The notes under the pieces: model-generated
The model's input: only the letters and a program-made list of their open reading frames with translations
Databases searched by the model: none
What the model was told of the DNA's origin: nothing
Position numbers and translations under genes: made by a program
Shown: piece after piece, positions 11,186 to 21,600 of the stretch
Numbering within the stretch: the stretch's first letter is position 1
How the letters are laid out: each line of letters opens with the position of its first letter
Source of the DNA: Mesostigma viride
Taxonomy: Eukaryota > Streptophyta > Mesostigmatophyceae > Mesostigmatales > Mesostigmataceae
Length of the DNA stretch: 64,000 nucleotides
Assembly (NCBI GenBank): GCA_009746045.1
Contig: RPFO01000022.1
Location: 2,954,943-3,018,942, forward strand
Direction: 5' to 3'

Positions 11186-11612
11186 TTAACGTCATCGAAG
11201 ATGGTACGTCCCCTAGTTAGAAGTCTTTCTTTACAAGCTATGCCTGCTGAAGGCTAGCTGGCGAGCTCGCTTTCTATCCGGGACCGCGCGCGTAGGGGGT
11301 TTATGTTATATGTTGTACCCTCTATAGGTTGTAAATGTTGTTGGTGCCCATGGACGTCGCGGAGACGGCCATTCGTTGTTTGACCTGCAAGGGGTCGTGG
11401 GGGTGGATACCGTCTGGCTGTTGCCGACTGTGTTGACGGTGTTTACCTCCGTGTGTGCGTATAGCCCGTTCCTGCGGAAGGCTCGGGCGTGTGCTGTGTT
11501 AGACTCTGTGCTTCTCCCTCGTTTGTATTGGTAAAGGTCACTGCACCTAGAGGTAGCCTGGGATCCCCTCTTTCTCTCCTGCTTGCAAGCCCCTGCCAGC
11601 CTATGATGTAAC

Positions 11613-11958
11613 ATGCCCAGACGCAACAGAATAAATAAGGGTGGTCAATCTGGATTTCCTTACTATGCCGTGGCCCATGATGGGGGCGAGGGTAGACCAG
11701 CCATATTTTACAGTTGGAAGGCATGTGAAGAACACATCAAGGAAAAGATAGTGTCTAAAGACCGGCTCTAGTACTAAATGGAAAGGGTTTGACAACATCA
11801 CTGATGCTGATAGGTTTGTTAGGGAACACATGCCATTGCCTGAGGGGATGCACACCACTCGTGAATGCTCTAAGCCACCCACGCTCAGCAGTCAGGGGGA
11901 GGGGACAGCAGTTACAGTGACTTTCTCTCAGCTGACCATTGGCCCTAGCAAGCAGTAG
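11613..11958 (+). pseudogene. leader ORF with RNase H1/caulimovirus-type hybrid-binding domain
   Basis: Small ORF between the 5' LTR and gag. ATG 11613 opens MPRRNRINKG and then FPYYAVAHDGGEGRPAIF followed by YSWKACEEHI. After a 1-nt shift around 11745-11757 the other frame continues TKWKGFDNITDADRFV and ends at TAG 11956. The succession YYAV, GxxxxIFxSWxxC, KxF, DADRFV is the signature of the ~45-residue PF01693-type domain, which binds RNA/DNA hybrids in RNase H1 and occurs in caulimovirus protein VI. The assignment rests on motif order. As drawn it is interrupted, by mutation or sequence error. A role with genomic RNA or cDNA is inference. Confidence 0.65.
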
Positions 11959-12092
11959 AGGAGACCATTACTAGGGAATAGTATTAGGTTCTATAGTCAT
12001 AGCTCTATAGCAAGTGGTTGCTCTCTTTCTCTTTCTCTCTCTTCCTTCCTGGGGAGGTGTTGCCTGCAGTGTAAGGTACCGGTACGAGCACC

Positions 12093-12206
12093 ATGCCAAC
12101 ACGGTCCCAAACAAGGAACGCCAGAGATACAGAGGAAGAGACTAGAGAACACCGACTAGAGAACCTTCGTTTAAGTGGCCAGGCGGAGCGGCTGCTTAGG
12201 TTTTAG
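12093..12206 (+). pseudogene. gypsy-1 gag, N-terminal stub cut off by the LINE
   Basis: ATG 12093 opens MPTRSQTRNARDTEEETR, a typical Ty3/gypsy gag start, and is charged and helical. The frame meets TAG at 12204, just inside the foreign DNA. The remainder of gag resumes after about 18460. A pyrimidine tract ending in CAG (12020-12069) precedes the ATG and could be a splice acceptor for a spliced gag mRNA; this is speculative. Confidence 0.6.
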
Positions 12207-12280
12207 CGGACAAGTGTTCGAAGCGCGTCATTGGTGAATTACTTGGGAACTTGGGTTTCCCCGCGAAACTCCAACCGCAC

Positions 12281-12590
12281 GTTCAGATTTCCAAATCTCA
12301 AGTAAAGTTCGGCGCAACTTTCTGAACGGGGGCAGTTGACGAGCAGCATTCCTCCGGACGAATGAATTGCGTTCCATACTTGCGCAAAATTTTGAAAGGT
12401 AGCTTGCGTGCAGCCCTACTAAAATTTGCGCGGACGTTCAGATTTCCAAATCTCGGGTAAATTTCGGCGGAACTTTCTGAACGGGGGTAGTTGGCGGGCA
12501 GCGTTCCTCCAGACGAATGAAATGCGTTCCATACTAGCGCAAAATTTTGAAAGGTAGCTTGCGTGCAGCCCTACTAAAATTTGCGCGAAG
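12281..12590 (+). repeat. two tandem 155-bp units in the LINE 5' region
   Basis: The unit starts GTTCAGATTTCCAAATCTC at 12281 and again at 12436, and ends with CCCTACTAAAATTTGCGCG. The two copies are about 90% similar. Tandem 5' monomers acting as promoters are known in some LINEs; here that role is inference. Confidence 0.9.
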
Positions 12591-12790
12591 TGTGGGACTG
12601 AAAATTCGTAACGGAAACGTTTTGGTAGAGTGCCGTCACTTCCTTTTCCGCAAACGTGTGGGAGTGAAAATTCGTAACGGAAACTTTTTGGTAGTTGCCG
12701 TCACTTCATTTTGCGCGAGTGTTGGGCTGAAAATTCGTAGCGGATGATTACGGCGTTGGATGAAAGGATGCCGAATGCAGGAGCGCAGAT
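12591..12790 (+). repeat. three ~64-bp units with GAAAATTCGTAACGGAAAC core
   Basis: The core starts at about 12599, 12665 and 12728 and is followed by TTTGGTAG and GCCGTCACTTC. A fourth copy lies in the LINE 3' region at about 18257-18312, with an inverted fragment (GAAGTGACGG) at 18366. The same repeat at both ends of one insertion is unusual for a LINE. Confidence 0.85.
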
Positions 12791-13348
12791 GGCTATGGCG
12801 GCGTAAAGGATAGTAGGCGATAGACTCGACCATTCGCGACCGGGAAGATACCTCCAGATTCTTCGTTAAAAGGTGCGTCTAACGAGCTCCCTCTTGCCCG
12901 CAACCTTTGAGGCTAGCCGCCATGCGGTCCATGTCGGTCACAGGCTGTCTTACGTGGGTACGTAAGCACCTGCAAACCACATTGTTCTCATGACGGCTAG
13001 CCCGGATTGCGGTTGGATTACGGGTAAAGTGCTGTTCGTAGGACGGTACAAGCTATGGTCAGTGCATACCCGGCAGGTGCTGGGTTTCCTGACTATGCAA
13101 ATACCCCCTTACCGCAGGTGCGGACGACACACTTTAACCCCTGGTTACGGAATTACCATGCACTGGCGGTTTAGTGGAGGAACCACTAACGCCTTCCCTG
13201 GCGATTCGACTTCGCCTAGAAACCCCCCCCTGAGATCTGCCGTCATTGCTAGACACGGCAAGGCAATGAGGCTTCCACCCATGGTCATCACCCATCAGCT
13301 CAATTCCGGCACCCCACCACCACCCGACACTGACATTCTTCCTCGTTT

Positions 13349-13720
13349 GTGGTTTGTCTGCGCTTTTCCATGGTTGCCCCGCAGGCCCCGTACGCCATGA
13401 GCCACACCGACCTTGTCCATGGCAAAGTTCCACCGTCCCCTGAATTGAAAGCTGCGCTTCAAGCATCTACAGAGAAAATCTTGGTCATCATCCTACACGG
13501 CATGGATGCTTCGGTCTCTGACAGGAATGAGCTGAGGAAGCTGATGGCCGAGCGGGGCGGTATAATAGTGGGCGGCGTAAAAAACCAACCAAGGCGCCGG
13601 GGCAAGGAACTAAGCGCGCCCGGCCGGCAGCCACCGGGGTCACTCACAACACCGGCCTGGACATCCGTGGCGGCGCCGGACGCAACGGACGTGGCGGCCG
13701 CGCCCACCGTGACTAGGTAA
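13349..13720 (+). pseudogene. LINE ORF1 remnant
   Basis: Open frame ending TAA at 13718, 23 nt before ORF2. The likely start is ATG 13397 (MSHTDLVHGKVPP). The encoded product is about 108 aa: a short segment with KAALQASTEKILVIIL and RNELRKLMAERGG, then a basic RRRGK stretch and an Ala/Pro-rich tail. It is much shorter than usual L1 ORF1 proteins and I see no CCHC knuckle or RRM. It is called ORF1 by position, orientation and basic composition. Upstream at about 13040-13090 a frame reads KLWSVHTRQVLGF, resembling RLWSVYTKQILTAF inside ORF2, as if a piece of another copy lies there. Confidence 0.5.
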
Positions 13721-13743
13721 GACCTGCCTGATACGCCACTAAC

Positions 13744-16700
13744 ATGAGCCAACTCACCATAGTATCATGGAATGTACGTGGTCTCAATAGCTATGGAGTA
13801 CGTACTGCTAATGGCATTCCCAATACTACTCGTATCAAGCAATTAACCCTTCACCTCGCATCATTACTGCAGGGCTACGGCGGCCCAGCCCATGAGATCT
13901 GGCTGGGCCTGCAAGAGCATAAAATTCAAGGCCCCGGGGTCACGGCCAACAAAGCAGTGAGAGCACTAGCTCCTAATAGTGAGAGTCGATGGGCTTGGGC
14001 GCGAGGAACCCAGGGGGGCACAGCTTTGATTCAATACCGTAAAACGGCTTCCTCACACCTCACCTGCCACACTTGGTCCCAACCGGTAGATACGGCGGCG
14101 GCTCAATGGCAAGGCCGCTGGGTACGACAGCACATCACCTGGGGTAGCAAGCAGGGGTACCTTCTTTCAATTTACGCCCCAACCGACCCAGCTGAACAAC
14201 ATAATTTTTTCAAAGACATGTTTCAGATGATCCACGCCATTATTTCCCACGGCCTGGAGGTCATATTGATGGGTGATTTCAATCTAGACATGGCGGCGCA
14301 CCCTCAATCACGTACAAACCCCTTTCACGAACAGCTACTAGAGCTTAACCTACACGACCTACTGCGCTCCAGGGACAACGACCACACTTGGCTTGCAACA
14401 CGCGACGGTCACCGCATCACACGCCGTCTAGACAGAATCTATGCCACGCACGCTTGGGCGGACCTTGTATGTCATGCTAGGGTAGATCGCTCTATCACTC
14501 TTTCGGACCACTACCCTTGTATTATCACCTTAACGCACCACACCCCACCGACGCGGGGACCCGGTATCCCCCGCTTCAACCGAGACTTATTGAGGGATCA
14601 AACATTCACGGCTCAAGTAAAAGCTTTTTGGCGAGAGTGGGTGGCCAGCATCCCTCACTATACCGATCATTGTCGATGGATGCAAGCCGGCCTACAACAT
14701 GTACTGCAACTTTCTAAGAAATACACTGCTGAGCTTAGACAACAGAAAGGCCATGAATACCGATGTTACGAACGTATTGTCAATCGTCTACAACTTAAGC
14801 AAACACTCACTACTTATGACATGGCGAAAATGCAACAAGCCCAGCTAGCCTTGGACAAACTACGATACGAAAGACACGCTAACGCCATAGATGCGGAAAA
14901 CCTTTGGTGGCACACAACGGGGGAAAAAATGAATAAAGAATATTTTGCACTCCTCCCGAAGCAACGAACACACACGCTGATAACTGAAATTCACGACGAC
15001 CAGGGCATCCACACCGACACCCATTCCATACTAAACAGCGGTCATCAATATTTTACGAAGCTATTCCGAAGTAAACCGCACCCTCAAGCACCTCAAGCTA
15101 TCCACCAAGTCCTTCAGGCGATACCACGGCGCCTCACCACCACGCAGCAGCAAGAACTAGATCAGACACCCACACAAGCTGAGACACAGGCTGCTATGCT
15201 CAAAATCAAACTCGGTAGTGCACCCGGAGTGGACGGCATCCCTGTAGAATTTTGGAGGAAGTTTTGGCCCGACCTTTCTGCCGGCTTTTACAAATGCGTC
15301 CTCGAAGTATGGCGCACAGGTATCGTCCCTGGCAACTGGGCAGAAACCGCACTAATCCTCATATTTAAAAAGGGGTCTAAAACTCAATGGCAAAACTACC
15401 GTCCCATACGACTACTCACGGTTGCGTACAAAATCATCAGTAAAATACTACAACTACGCATTTACACAGTACTCGACGACCTAATCGGTCCGGAACAAGT
15501 CGGCTTCCGCGCTAACCTACACATAAACGATAGCATTACCATGCTTATGGACATAGTGGAAAAAGCGTGGCGCCACAACATACTCGGCATCATACTATTC
15601 TGGGATTTCAAAAAAGCTTTTGACCGCATGTGTTGGGACTACCTTGAGAAGACATTGCGCGGTTTCGGATTTGGTGGCACTTTCACGCATGTCACCATCG
15701 GTATGATTCAATCGCTCTCATGGACCCTACTCCTAAACGGGCACTTCTCACGCACAGGCACTAGCTCTAGGTCACTCCCACAAGGCGACTGCATGTCCCC
15801 GCTCCTGTTTCTTCTTGCGCATGCCGGGCTGTTCTTTTTGCACGCTCGCGACAACAGGATCAGGGGCTTCCCCATCCAAGGTAAACCGCGAGGTTTGTTC
15901 CAAACTGCTTATGTTGATGACACCACTAATGTCTGCACCTCCACTACCGATGTGCATGCTATCATGGAGAATATCACGACATACTCTATGGCCTCTCAAC
16001 AGCGGTGTAACGTGCAAAAGTCCACGGGGCTGCACATCGGGAGAGGATCCTCCCCCCGCTTATCACTCCCTAATCTGCCTGTGACATGGGTCCAGCCAGA
16101 CGGTCACCACCTATTACACAACTGCCCTATCGGTTGCACTATGGATGGACGTCTTGCTGAACACCCCACCTTTTTGTATGACAACACAACACACAGTGGC
16201 AAACTCACAGGCATGCTCCAAGCGGCATCAAGATGGGCAGCGGTTCCCCGTCTCAGCCTACGGGGCAGGGTCCTCATCACCAACCAAATGTTATTCTCCA
16301 AAGTGCTCTACTACTGCCAAGGTCACCCACCTAACGAGTACACCACCAAGATCATCCAACGAATCGGCAGCAATTTTGTTTGGAAACAGCAGGGTATCAT
16401 AACACACACGGTGCCGGGATGGATCGATCGGGACATGTCCTATATGCCATGGGTTCAAGGAGGCTTGGGCTTACATAATATGGAGTGGCGCTTATGGTCA
16501 GTGTACACCAAACAGATCCTAACCGCTTTCATAGGCGTAAACGCACACCCTGGTTGTATGTTGGCACAAGAAGCTTTCGCCACAACCTATACCCACAACA
16601 ATGGTACATCATGGCACTTGGGGGCAGCAATACTTACATGTGCGCTCACTTCGTATAAAGGCTTATCATGGTACTGGGCACGTATGTGGAAAGGTTATAA

Positions 16701-18150
16701 GAACCTAAAACCGGACAGAATTGCTCACCCTACCACGCGGGAAGAGGTGGCACGCCAACCATTATATTTCAATGATTTGCTGCGCGATAGTGAGCATAAT
16801 GTGTTTGGTGTTTTAAGCGGCCGCAACCCATATGAGGGCTTTTTGACGGCCAACCCGCCGGTTACGCGAATCATCGATTTATACGCGGCTGACGGTGACC
16901 GATATCGCCTCCTAACATACACGGAAATCAGTGCGTGGATCGCAAACATGCCCAGCCGACCAGCTTGGGACAACCTTCTACAAGCAATTCCCGCAGGATG
17001 GCATACCCTCATGACAACCCCACGCAAACCCCTACAAGTCGGGGAATGGGTGAGCTATTACCCGGATCGCGACACGCCCATACATAAGGGCTGCATCGTT
17101 GCGGTCGCGTCGACGGGCGTTACCATACAATTGCTCCAGGAGACACCCGACGGTCAAGGACTTCTCGGCAAATTGATTACATCGTACGCCTACATTCCAG
17201 CATTTCAATGTCACCGCATTCGAGTGGTCCCGTGGTCACTGTCACAGGCGTGCATGTTACCCTTGGACCCCACCACAGTGATACGCGACACCACATGGCT
17301 ACATGTTGGCAAAGGGCGACTGGACACGCTTGCTCTAGACCCGCTAGAATTTGGGTGGGTCCTCACATCTGGCGGCACCCCCATGACGAAGTGCCTTTTC
17401 GAGTACACGGCAGACTGGGGATACCGGCTACTTCTACATAAAAATCATAGGATGCACCCGGGTCGCCTGCGCTGGCACCCCGAGTGGCCGGGCTACACCT
17501 GGATCAAGAACATTACCTTGGCAGTTGATCACCCATTGGTTGACAAACGGGCCACCGACGTCCAGCACCTGCTTATGCATCGGGCCATCGGGGTCAATTC
17601 CCAATTGCACCACCGGTACTCCCACGCGGCGGCGTGCTTATGCAACTTTCCAGATGAAACAATTGAGCACAGATTTCTGGACTGCCAACTCGCCGGGGTT
17701 TGGCAATGGCTGCTGGGTATATGGGCCAAGTGGATGGCTATTACAGCTCCCCCCACCACCGTCACACTATCTACGGTTATTTTCGGCATCACGGGATTAC
17801 GGGACGCGAGCCTCACAGCCAACCAGATGGCATGGATATGGCTACGCACGACGATGCTTCACACCATATGGCAAGTTCGCAACGAGACCGTATTCACGTT
17901 ACGTGCCGCGTACACGAGAGGTGCCGTGGTCCGCCGGTTTATCTCCTCTTGGAACCTGGCTATGCGTCGTTACTGGCTCCTGGCGACGGAACAACACAAA
18001 GTATGGGACCCGGGCCCTAACAATGACACCCCCAGCCCCCTGGAAGTCTTCCATGCACTCATGGGCATGAACCAGGTCTTTACACGTATGCCGGATGACG
18101 ATATATCTACAGTACAATGGCTACCTTGGTCGCAGGGCGCGCCTTATTAA
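13744..18150 (+). CDS. LINE ORF2: APE endonuclease - reverse transcriptase - zf-RVT
   Basis: Intact 1468-aa ORF, the longest in the window. Residues ~5-260 are an exonuclease-endonuclease-phosphatase domain: TIVSWNVRGLN (Asn), WLGLQEHK (Glu), LLSIYAPTD, VILMGDFNLD near 176, RLDRIYATHA and the SDHYP motif near 254. The reverse transcriptase spans ~490-780: PGVDGIPVEFWRKFW, NYRPIRLLTVAYKI, WDFKKAFDRM with the first catalytic Asp near 620, SLPQGDCMSPLLF and AYVDDTT near 722. The C-terminal part has a zf-RVT-like segment near 1295-1330 (CLCNFPDETIEHRFLDC then VWQWLLG). The protein nicks the target and primes reverse transcription there. All listed catalytic motifs look complete, so this copy could be active. 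It belongs with L1-type plant/algal elements. Confidence 0.95.
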   Translation: MSQLTIVSWNVRGLNSYGVRTANGIPNTTRIKQLTLHLASLLQGYGGPAHEIWLGLQEHKIQGPGVTANKAVRALAPNSESRWAWARGTQGGTALIQYRKTASSHLTCHTWSQPVDTAAAQWQGRWVRQHITWGSKQGYLLSIYAPTDPAEQHNFFKDMFQMIHAIISHGLEVILMGDFNLDMAAHPQSRTNPFHEQLLELNLHDLLRSRDNDHTWLATRDGHRITRRLDRIYATHAWADLVCHARVDRSITLSDHYPCIITLTHHTPPTRGPGIPRFNRDLLRDQTFTAQVKAFWREWVASIPHYTDHCRWMQAGLQHVLQLSKKYTAELRQQKGHEYRCYERIVNRLQLKQTLTTYDMAKMQQAQLALDKLRYERHANAIDAENLWWHTTGEKMNKEYFALLPKQRTHTLITEIHDDQGIHTDTHSILNSGHQYFTKLFRSKPHPQAPQAIHQVLQAIPRRLTTTQQQELDQTPTQAETQAAMLKIKLGSAPGVDGIPVEFWRKFWPDLSAGFYKCVLEVWRTGIVPGNWAETALILIFKKGSKTQWQNYRPIRLLTVAYKIISKILQLRIYTVLDDLIGPEQVGFRANLHINDSITMLMDIVEKAWRHNILGIILFWDFKKAFDRMCWDYLEKTLRGFGFGGTFTHVTIGMIQSLSWTLLLNGHFSRTGTSSRSLPQGDCMSPLLFLLAHAGLFFLHARDNRIRGFPIQGKPRGLFQTAYVDDTTNVCTSTTDVHAIMENITTYSMASQQRCNVQKSTGLHIGRGSSPRLSLPNLPVTWVQPDGHHLLHNCPIGCTMDGRLAEHPTFLYDNTTHSGKLTGMLQAASRWAAVPRLSLRGRVLITNQMLFSKVLYYCQGHPPNEYTTKIIQRIGSNFVWKQQGIITHTVPGWIDRDMSYMPWVQGGLGLHNMEWRLWSVYTKQILTAFIGVNAHPGCMLAQEAFATTYTHNNGTSWHLGAAILTCALTSYKGLSWYWARMWKGYKNLKPDRIAHPTTREEVARQPLYFNDLLRDSEHNVFGVLSGRNPYEGFLTANPPVTRIIDLYAADGDRYRLLTYTEISAWIANMPSRPAWDNLLQAIPAGWHTLMTTPRKPLQVGEWVSYYPDRDTPIHKGCIVAVASTGVTIQLLQETPDGQGLLGKLITSYAYIPAFQCHRIRVVPWSLSQACMLPLDPTTVIRDTTWLHVGKGRLDTLALDPLEFGWVLTSGGTPMTKCLFEYTADWGYRLLLHKNHRMHPGRLRWHPEWPGYTWIKNITLAVDHPLVDKRATDVQHLLMHRAIGVNSQLHHRYSHAAACLCNFPDETIEHRFLDCQLAGVWQWLLGIWAKWMAITAPPTTVTLSTVIFGITGLRDASLTANQMAWIWLRTTMLHTIWQVRNETVFTLRAAYTRGAVVRRFISSWNLAMRRYWLLATEQHKVWDPGPNNDTPSPLEVFHALMGMNQVFTRMPDDDISTVQWLPWSQGAPY

Positions 18151-18432
18151 TGCGGGCACCCCAATTTAGGCAAAACTAGGCATTTCAGGCTATTTTTGGC
18201 ATACCTGGGTCACCTTAACTGTTATATGGAAATAAACTAACACCCATTTCACCGGAAAATTCGTAGCGGAAACTTTTTGGTAGTTGGCGTCACTTCCTTT
18301 GGTTCGACTGAAAATTCGCTGAAATTCGCTGAATTCGTACCGTAGCCTAATTTTTAGTACCTCGAAGTGACGGGGCACCTAAAAATTTGCCCACAAGTAC
18401 ACTTGGCAGCGCGCTCACTGGGAAAAATTGTA
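18151..18432 (+). other. LINE 3' region
   Basis: Non-coding. Holds GGAAATAAACTAACACC at 18229, a direct copy of the 5' GAAAATTCGTA repeat at 18257-18312, a short triplication of AAATTCGCTGAA (18309-18332) and an inverted fragment of the repeat at 18366-18381. No poly(A) tail. Confidence 0.6.
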
Positions 18433-18461
18433 CAGCCGCTCCGGCGGGCCACTTGAACGAA
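18433..18461. repeat. inverted copy of gag segment 12166-12194
   Basis: The 29 bases starting CAGCCGCTCC match the reverse complement of 12166-12194 at 26 of 29 positions (my count). Together the two flank the LINE. Just beyond, 18470-18497 also resembles 12130-12165 in direct orientation (ATACAGAGGTAGA against ATACAGAGGAAGA). The junction is therefore more complex than a simple target duplication. Confidence 0.7.
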
Positions 18462-18466
18462 TTGTA

Positions 18467-18720
18467 ATGCGAGATCTAGAGAATACAGAGGTAGAACCGG
18501 TAGACAACCACGAGCACGGTACAGAGGGGATAGAGGTACCACTGCACGTCCAAGCAGGGACAGATACAGGTGAGGTCATGGAGAGACCTGCGGAAGGCTC
18601 CTCACGATCCAGAGATCAGAACCCTAGGTTCCCAGCGGATGGGGACAATCTAGACGCCTTAACAAGGCAGGGAGATGACAGGAACGACCGAGAGAGGCTC
18701 CAAGACTACTCGCAGCAGCA

Positions 18721-18815
<95 letters not shown>

Positions 18816-20943
18816 CGCAGCAGCAGCAGCAGCAGCATGCAGCATCAGCAGCCGGCAACGGTCAACACAGCAGCAATGGCAACAGCAGCAACCCCGGATG
18901 CAGCAGCAACAACCCCAGACCAGACCACAATGGCTACCACCTGATCCAGAGCAGCAGAGAGACGAGAATGAAGATACCCTGCACTACCGCCATCAGCAGC
19001 CAGTCACCGGGCGGCCAACGCATCCTTGGGCAGGTCGGGGGCGGCCCCAGGGACCTCCACCGGGCCCCCCACACCGGGGCAGACGCAGAGTGTCCTTCGG
19101 CAGCACGTCCCTGTTACCCACGGCGCTATGGTATTCGGACGAGGAAGGGGAGGTCCCGGGGGCAGATGGCGAGTTCGATGACCTGGAAGGGACTAACGAG
19201 ACGGACGAGGGAACTGTCACGCAGGGCCCGCCCGTTGGTACTCATAGACCACGGACCAGCCCAGGGGAGACCAGGAGCAGTGTCACCACCAGAGACGAGG
19301 AGACTCACACGCCAGTCCAGCGCCCGGCACCTCAACCGCAGCGCCACGGGTGCTTGACCAAAGCGCGGTCCCCTCGCCTGCGCCTGCTGGCAACTTCAGC
19401 TTCAGCAGGGTGGCCTTGGATGACCCGGGGTACGAACACCCCTCATCCGTCCAGGTGCGGCGGACTCATGGTACGCCGCCCAGATCCAGCTCTCTCCCCC
19501 GGTCGCAGCCCCCCGACTTCGGCGATATCCCCCACGTAGACGTCGGTGGGCCGTCACCGCCGCAGTAAAGGCCCCACCGATGCCCAATTTCAAGAATGTA
19601 CCCAAGCTGCACGCGGACATGAAACCGCGCGAGGTAGAGGAATGGGGACGCATGTGGCGACGCAGTATACCATCTGGCGCAATCATCACAACTGGCAGCT
19701 GGCCACCAGCGATCTGATTGATCTGGTGATTAACTCCTGTATGGACCCCTCGGTGATAAGCATCTTGAACTGTGAGAGCATCGCGTCCCAGTCATACCCG
19801 CAAACCTTGGCGGAACTGATGGACCGCGTGCGTCGCAAGCTGGTGCCCCCAGATGCTACACTCCACGAGCGGATGGCCTTCAGCAAGCTGCGCCAGGGGA
19901 CCACCCCATATCGCGAGTTTCTGTCTAAGTTCGAGTCCAGCGCCGCCTACCTGGCTGACATGACCTGGTACGAGTACAAGAGCAGGTTCATCGAGGCACT
20001 CTGTCCTGAGCTGCAGGATGAGGTATTCAAGCACTATGCTGATGTCCCTTGGGAAGAGTGGGACATCTTGAATATCCAGAGGTATCTCCTACAGGTGGCC
20101 GACGTAGTGGCTCGCGGGCGTGCCCCTCAGTGCGCCGTTTCTTCAGACCTGCTCCCCCGCGACGGGTGAACCAGATGTACTCCACTGATTTCGCCGGCGA
20201 GGAGGAGGACGAGTACCTCGACGACCCTGACGAGGGCTACACTGACCTGGCGTCAACGCGATCGACGCTAGCAAGGCGCGCTGCTTCATGTGCAGCGAGG
20301 TGGGGCACCTCAAGCGCGACTGCCCCAAGCTCCGGGGCAAGAACGCCAGTCGTGGGACAGGAGAAGGGACACCCAGTGTTCGTTTCTCCGGCCCGGCCTT
20401 CGGCAGCCGCCCCGACTCCTCCGGTCCTCGGGACCGACCCCGCAACGCGGGTGAGCGTGCGGCTCGCCTGCAGCACGCCAGACAGGTCCCGACGCAGTAC
20501 CAGCAGCCGCGACCACCCGCGACCAGCTCTACCAAGGGTGTGTTGCGTGCGGTCAACGAGATGGAGGCGCGGCGACAGTCCTCCTCTTCCGGCCAAACGC
20601 AGGCAGTGGCTGGCTACGAGTACGACGACGAGGAGGGGGGGCTGACGAAGAGGAGGAGGGGGGGAAGAGGGCGGGTGGTCGGGCGAGGCGGCCTCCCGTC
20701 CCACCGCTCCTCGGGAGTAGTAGCCCTGCCCATGGGCTTGGGTCCCGGGGTAGGGGATAGGATAGAAAAATCAGATGGTAGCCCAGACGCGGAGTCAACT
20801 AGAGTAGAGGTAGACGTCAATAACGTGGCCGCAGACGCGTCCTCCCAACCGGCGGCGCGTGCATCTCAGGAGATTCGCGGCATCTGTTTCTTTTCAGCGG
20901 AGGGTTATTGGTCCCTCCCACCGTCCTTGATCCGTATTTGAAG
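18467..20943 (+). pseudogene. gypsy-1 gag, main part, with poly-Q and CCHC knuckle
   Basis: Structural protein region read in several frames. The first frame (from ATG 18467, MRDLENTEVEPVDNHEHG) runs into a CAG/CAA tract (about 18711-18835) encoding ~40 glutamines, then a Pro/Gly/Arg-rich stretch. A capsid-like helical domain follows at 19660-20110 (TIWRNHHNWQLATSDLIDLV, HERMAFSKLRQGT, YREFLSKFESSA, WYEYKSRFIEALCPELQDEV), matching the Retrotrans_gag pattern. The CCHC knuckle CFMCSEVGHLKRDC is at 20284-20325. Frames shift near 18900, 19560-19650, 20110-20160 and around 20270. An acidic linker and a basic Arg/Gly-rich tail precede the protease. Gag packages RNA into the virus-like particle; this copy is not translatable as drawn. 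Confidence 0.8.
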
Positions 20944-21600
20944 GAGAAAACGATCATGGACGTGAAGTTCCTGGTCGACACCGGCGCCTCCACGTCCTTC
21001 ATCAACGAGGCCCTGGTGCGTCGGCTGGGCCTGGTACCCCGGCCTCACACCACGGCAGTCTATGTCACCTACTCAGACGGTCGGCGACACCAATCGCCGG
21101 GCCTAGCAGACATCAAGGGTGTGCTGCAGGGCACGCCGGTGGACCTGGTGGCGACTATTGCGCCGCTGGGCGCTGCCGACATCATCATTGGAGTGGACTG
21201 GCTGGACAAGCAGGATGTGGACATCAGTGTGCGCCGGCGGGTAGTTTGGTTTCCGGATGGTTCATTCTGGTGCCCTGACAGCGAGTATAGGGCACAGGCC
21301 GCGGAGGTCCATAACATTACACACGAGCGCTCGGCGGACGGGCCTCGACCAGCGTCCCAGATCCTGATGAGTAGCAAGACGCTGGCGCGCCAGCTTCGGA
21401 AGGGCAAGGAGTACGCGATGTATCGCATAGACCTGGATAGCACTCAGGCTCTGCTTAACGAGATTGGTGCCGGATTCACACCGGATGAGCTGGCGCGGTT
21501 CAATGCCGTCCTGGAGAAGCGCACTACCCTTTTTGCGGATCGCACCCCCCAGTTCCCTCCCAATCGATCGGTGTTGCATCGTGTCCAGCTCCAGGAGGGT
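20944..21600 (+). pseudogene. gypsy-1 protease and start of RT linker
   Basis: Retropepsin in frame from about 20950: FLVDTGASTSFINEALVRRL has the catalytic DTGA at 20978-20989, and about 65 residues later ADIIIGVDWLDKQD supplies the second conserved ILG-like strand. It would dimerise to cleave the Gag-Pol polyprotein. The frame continues through RKGKEYAMYRIDLD to the RT entrance (PQFPPNRSVLHRVQL) and then shifts near 21600. It is the same arrangement, with close similarity, as gypsy-2 60971-60478. Confidence 0.9.

Larger units (their letters stand above)
12195..18432 (+). mobile_element. L1-like LINE inserted in gypsy-1 gag
   Basis: About 6.2 kb of foreign DNA between the gag stub and the rest of gag. 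It contains a repeat-rich 5' region (12281-12790), a decayed ORF1, a full-length ORF2 and a 3' region of about 280 bp. No poly(A) tail or clear target duplication is visible. The flanks instead carry an imperfect 29-bp inverted repeat (12166-12194 and 18433-18461), so the exact boundaries are uncertain by some tens of bases. Confidence 0.75.

Noticed and set aside
12990-13400. 136-codon frame as intact LINE ORF1
   Set aside because: It contains an ORF2-like fragment and overlaps the better placed frame ending at 13720.
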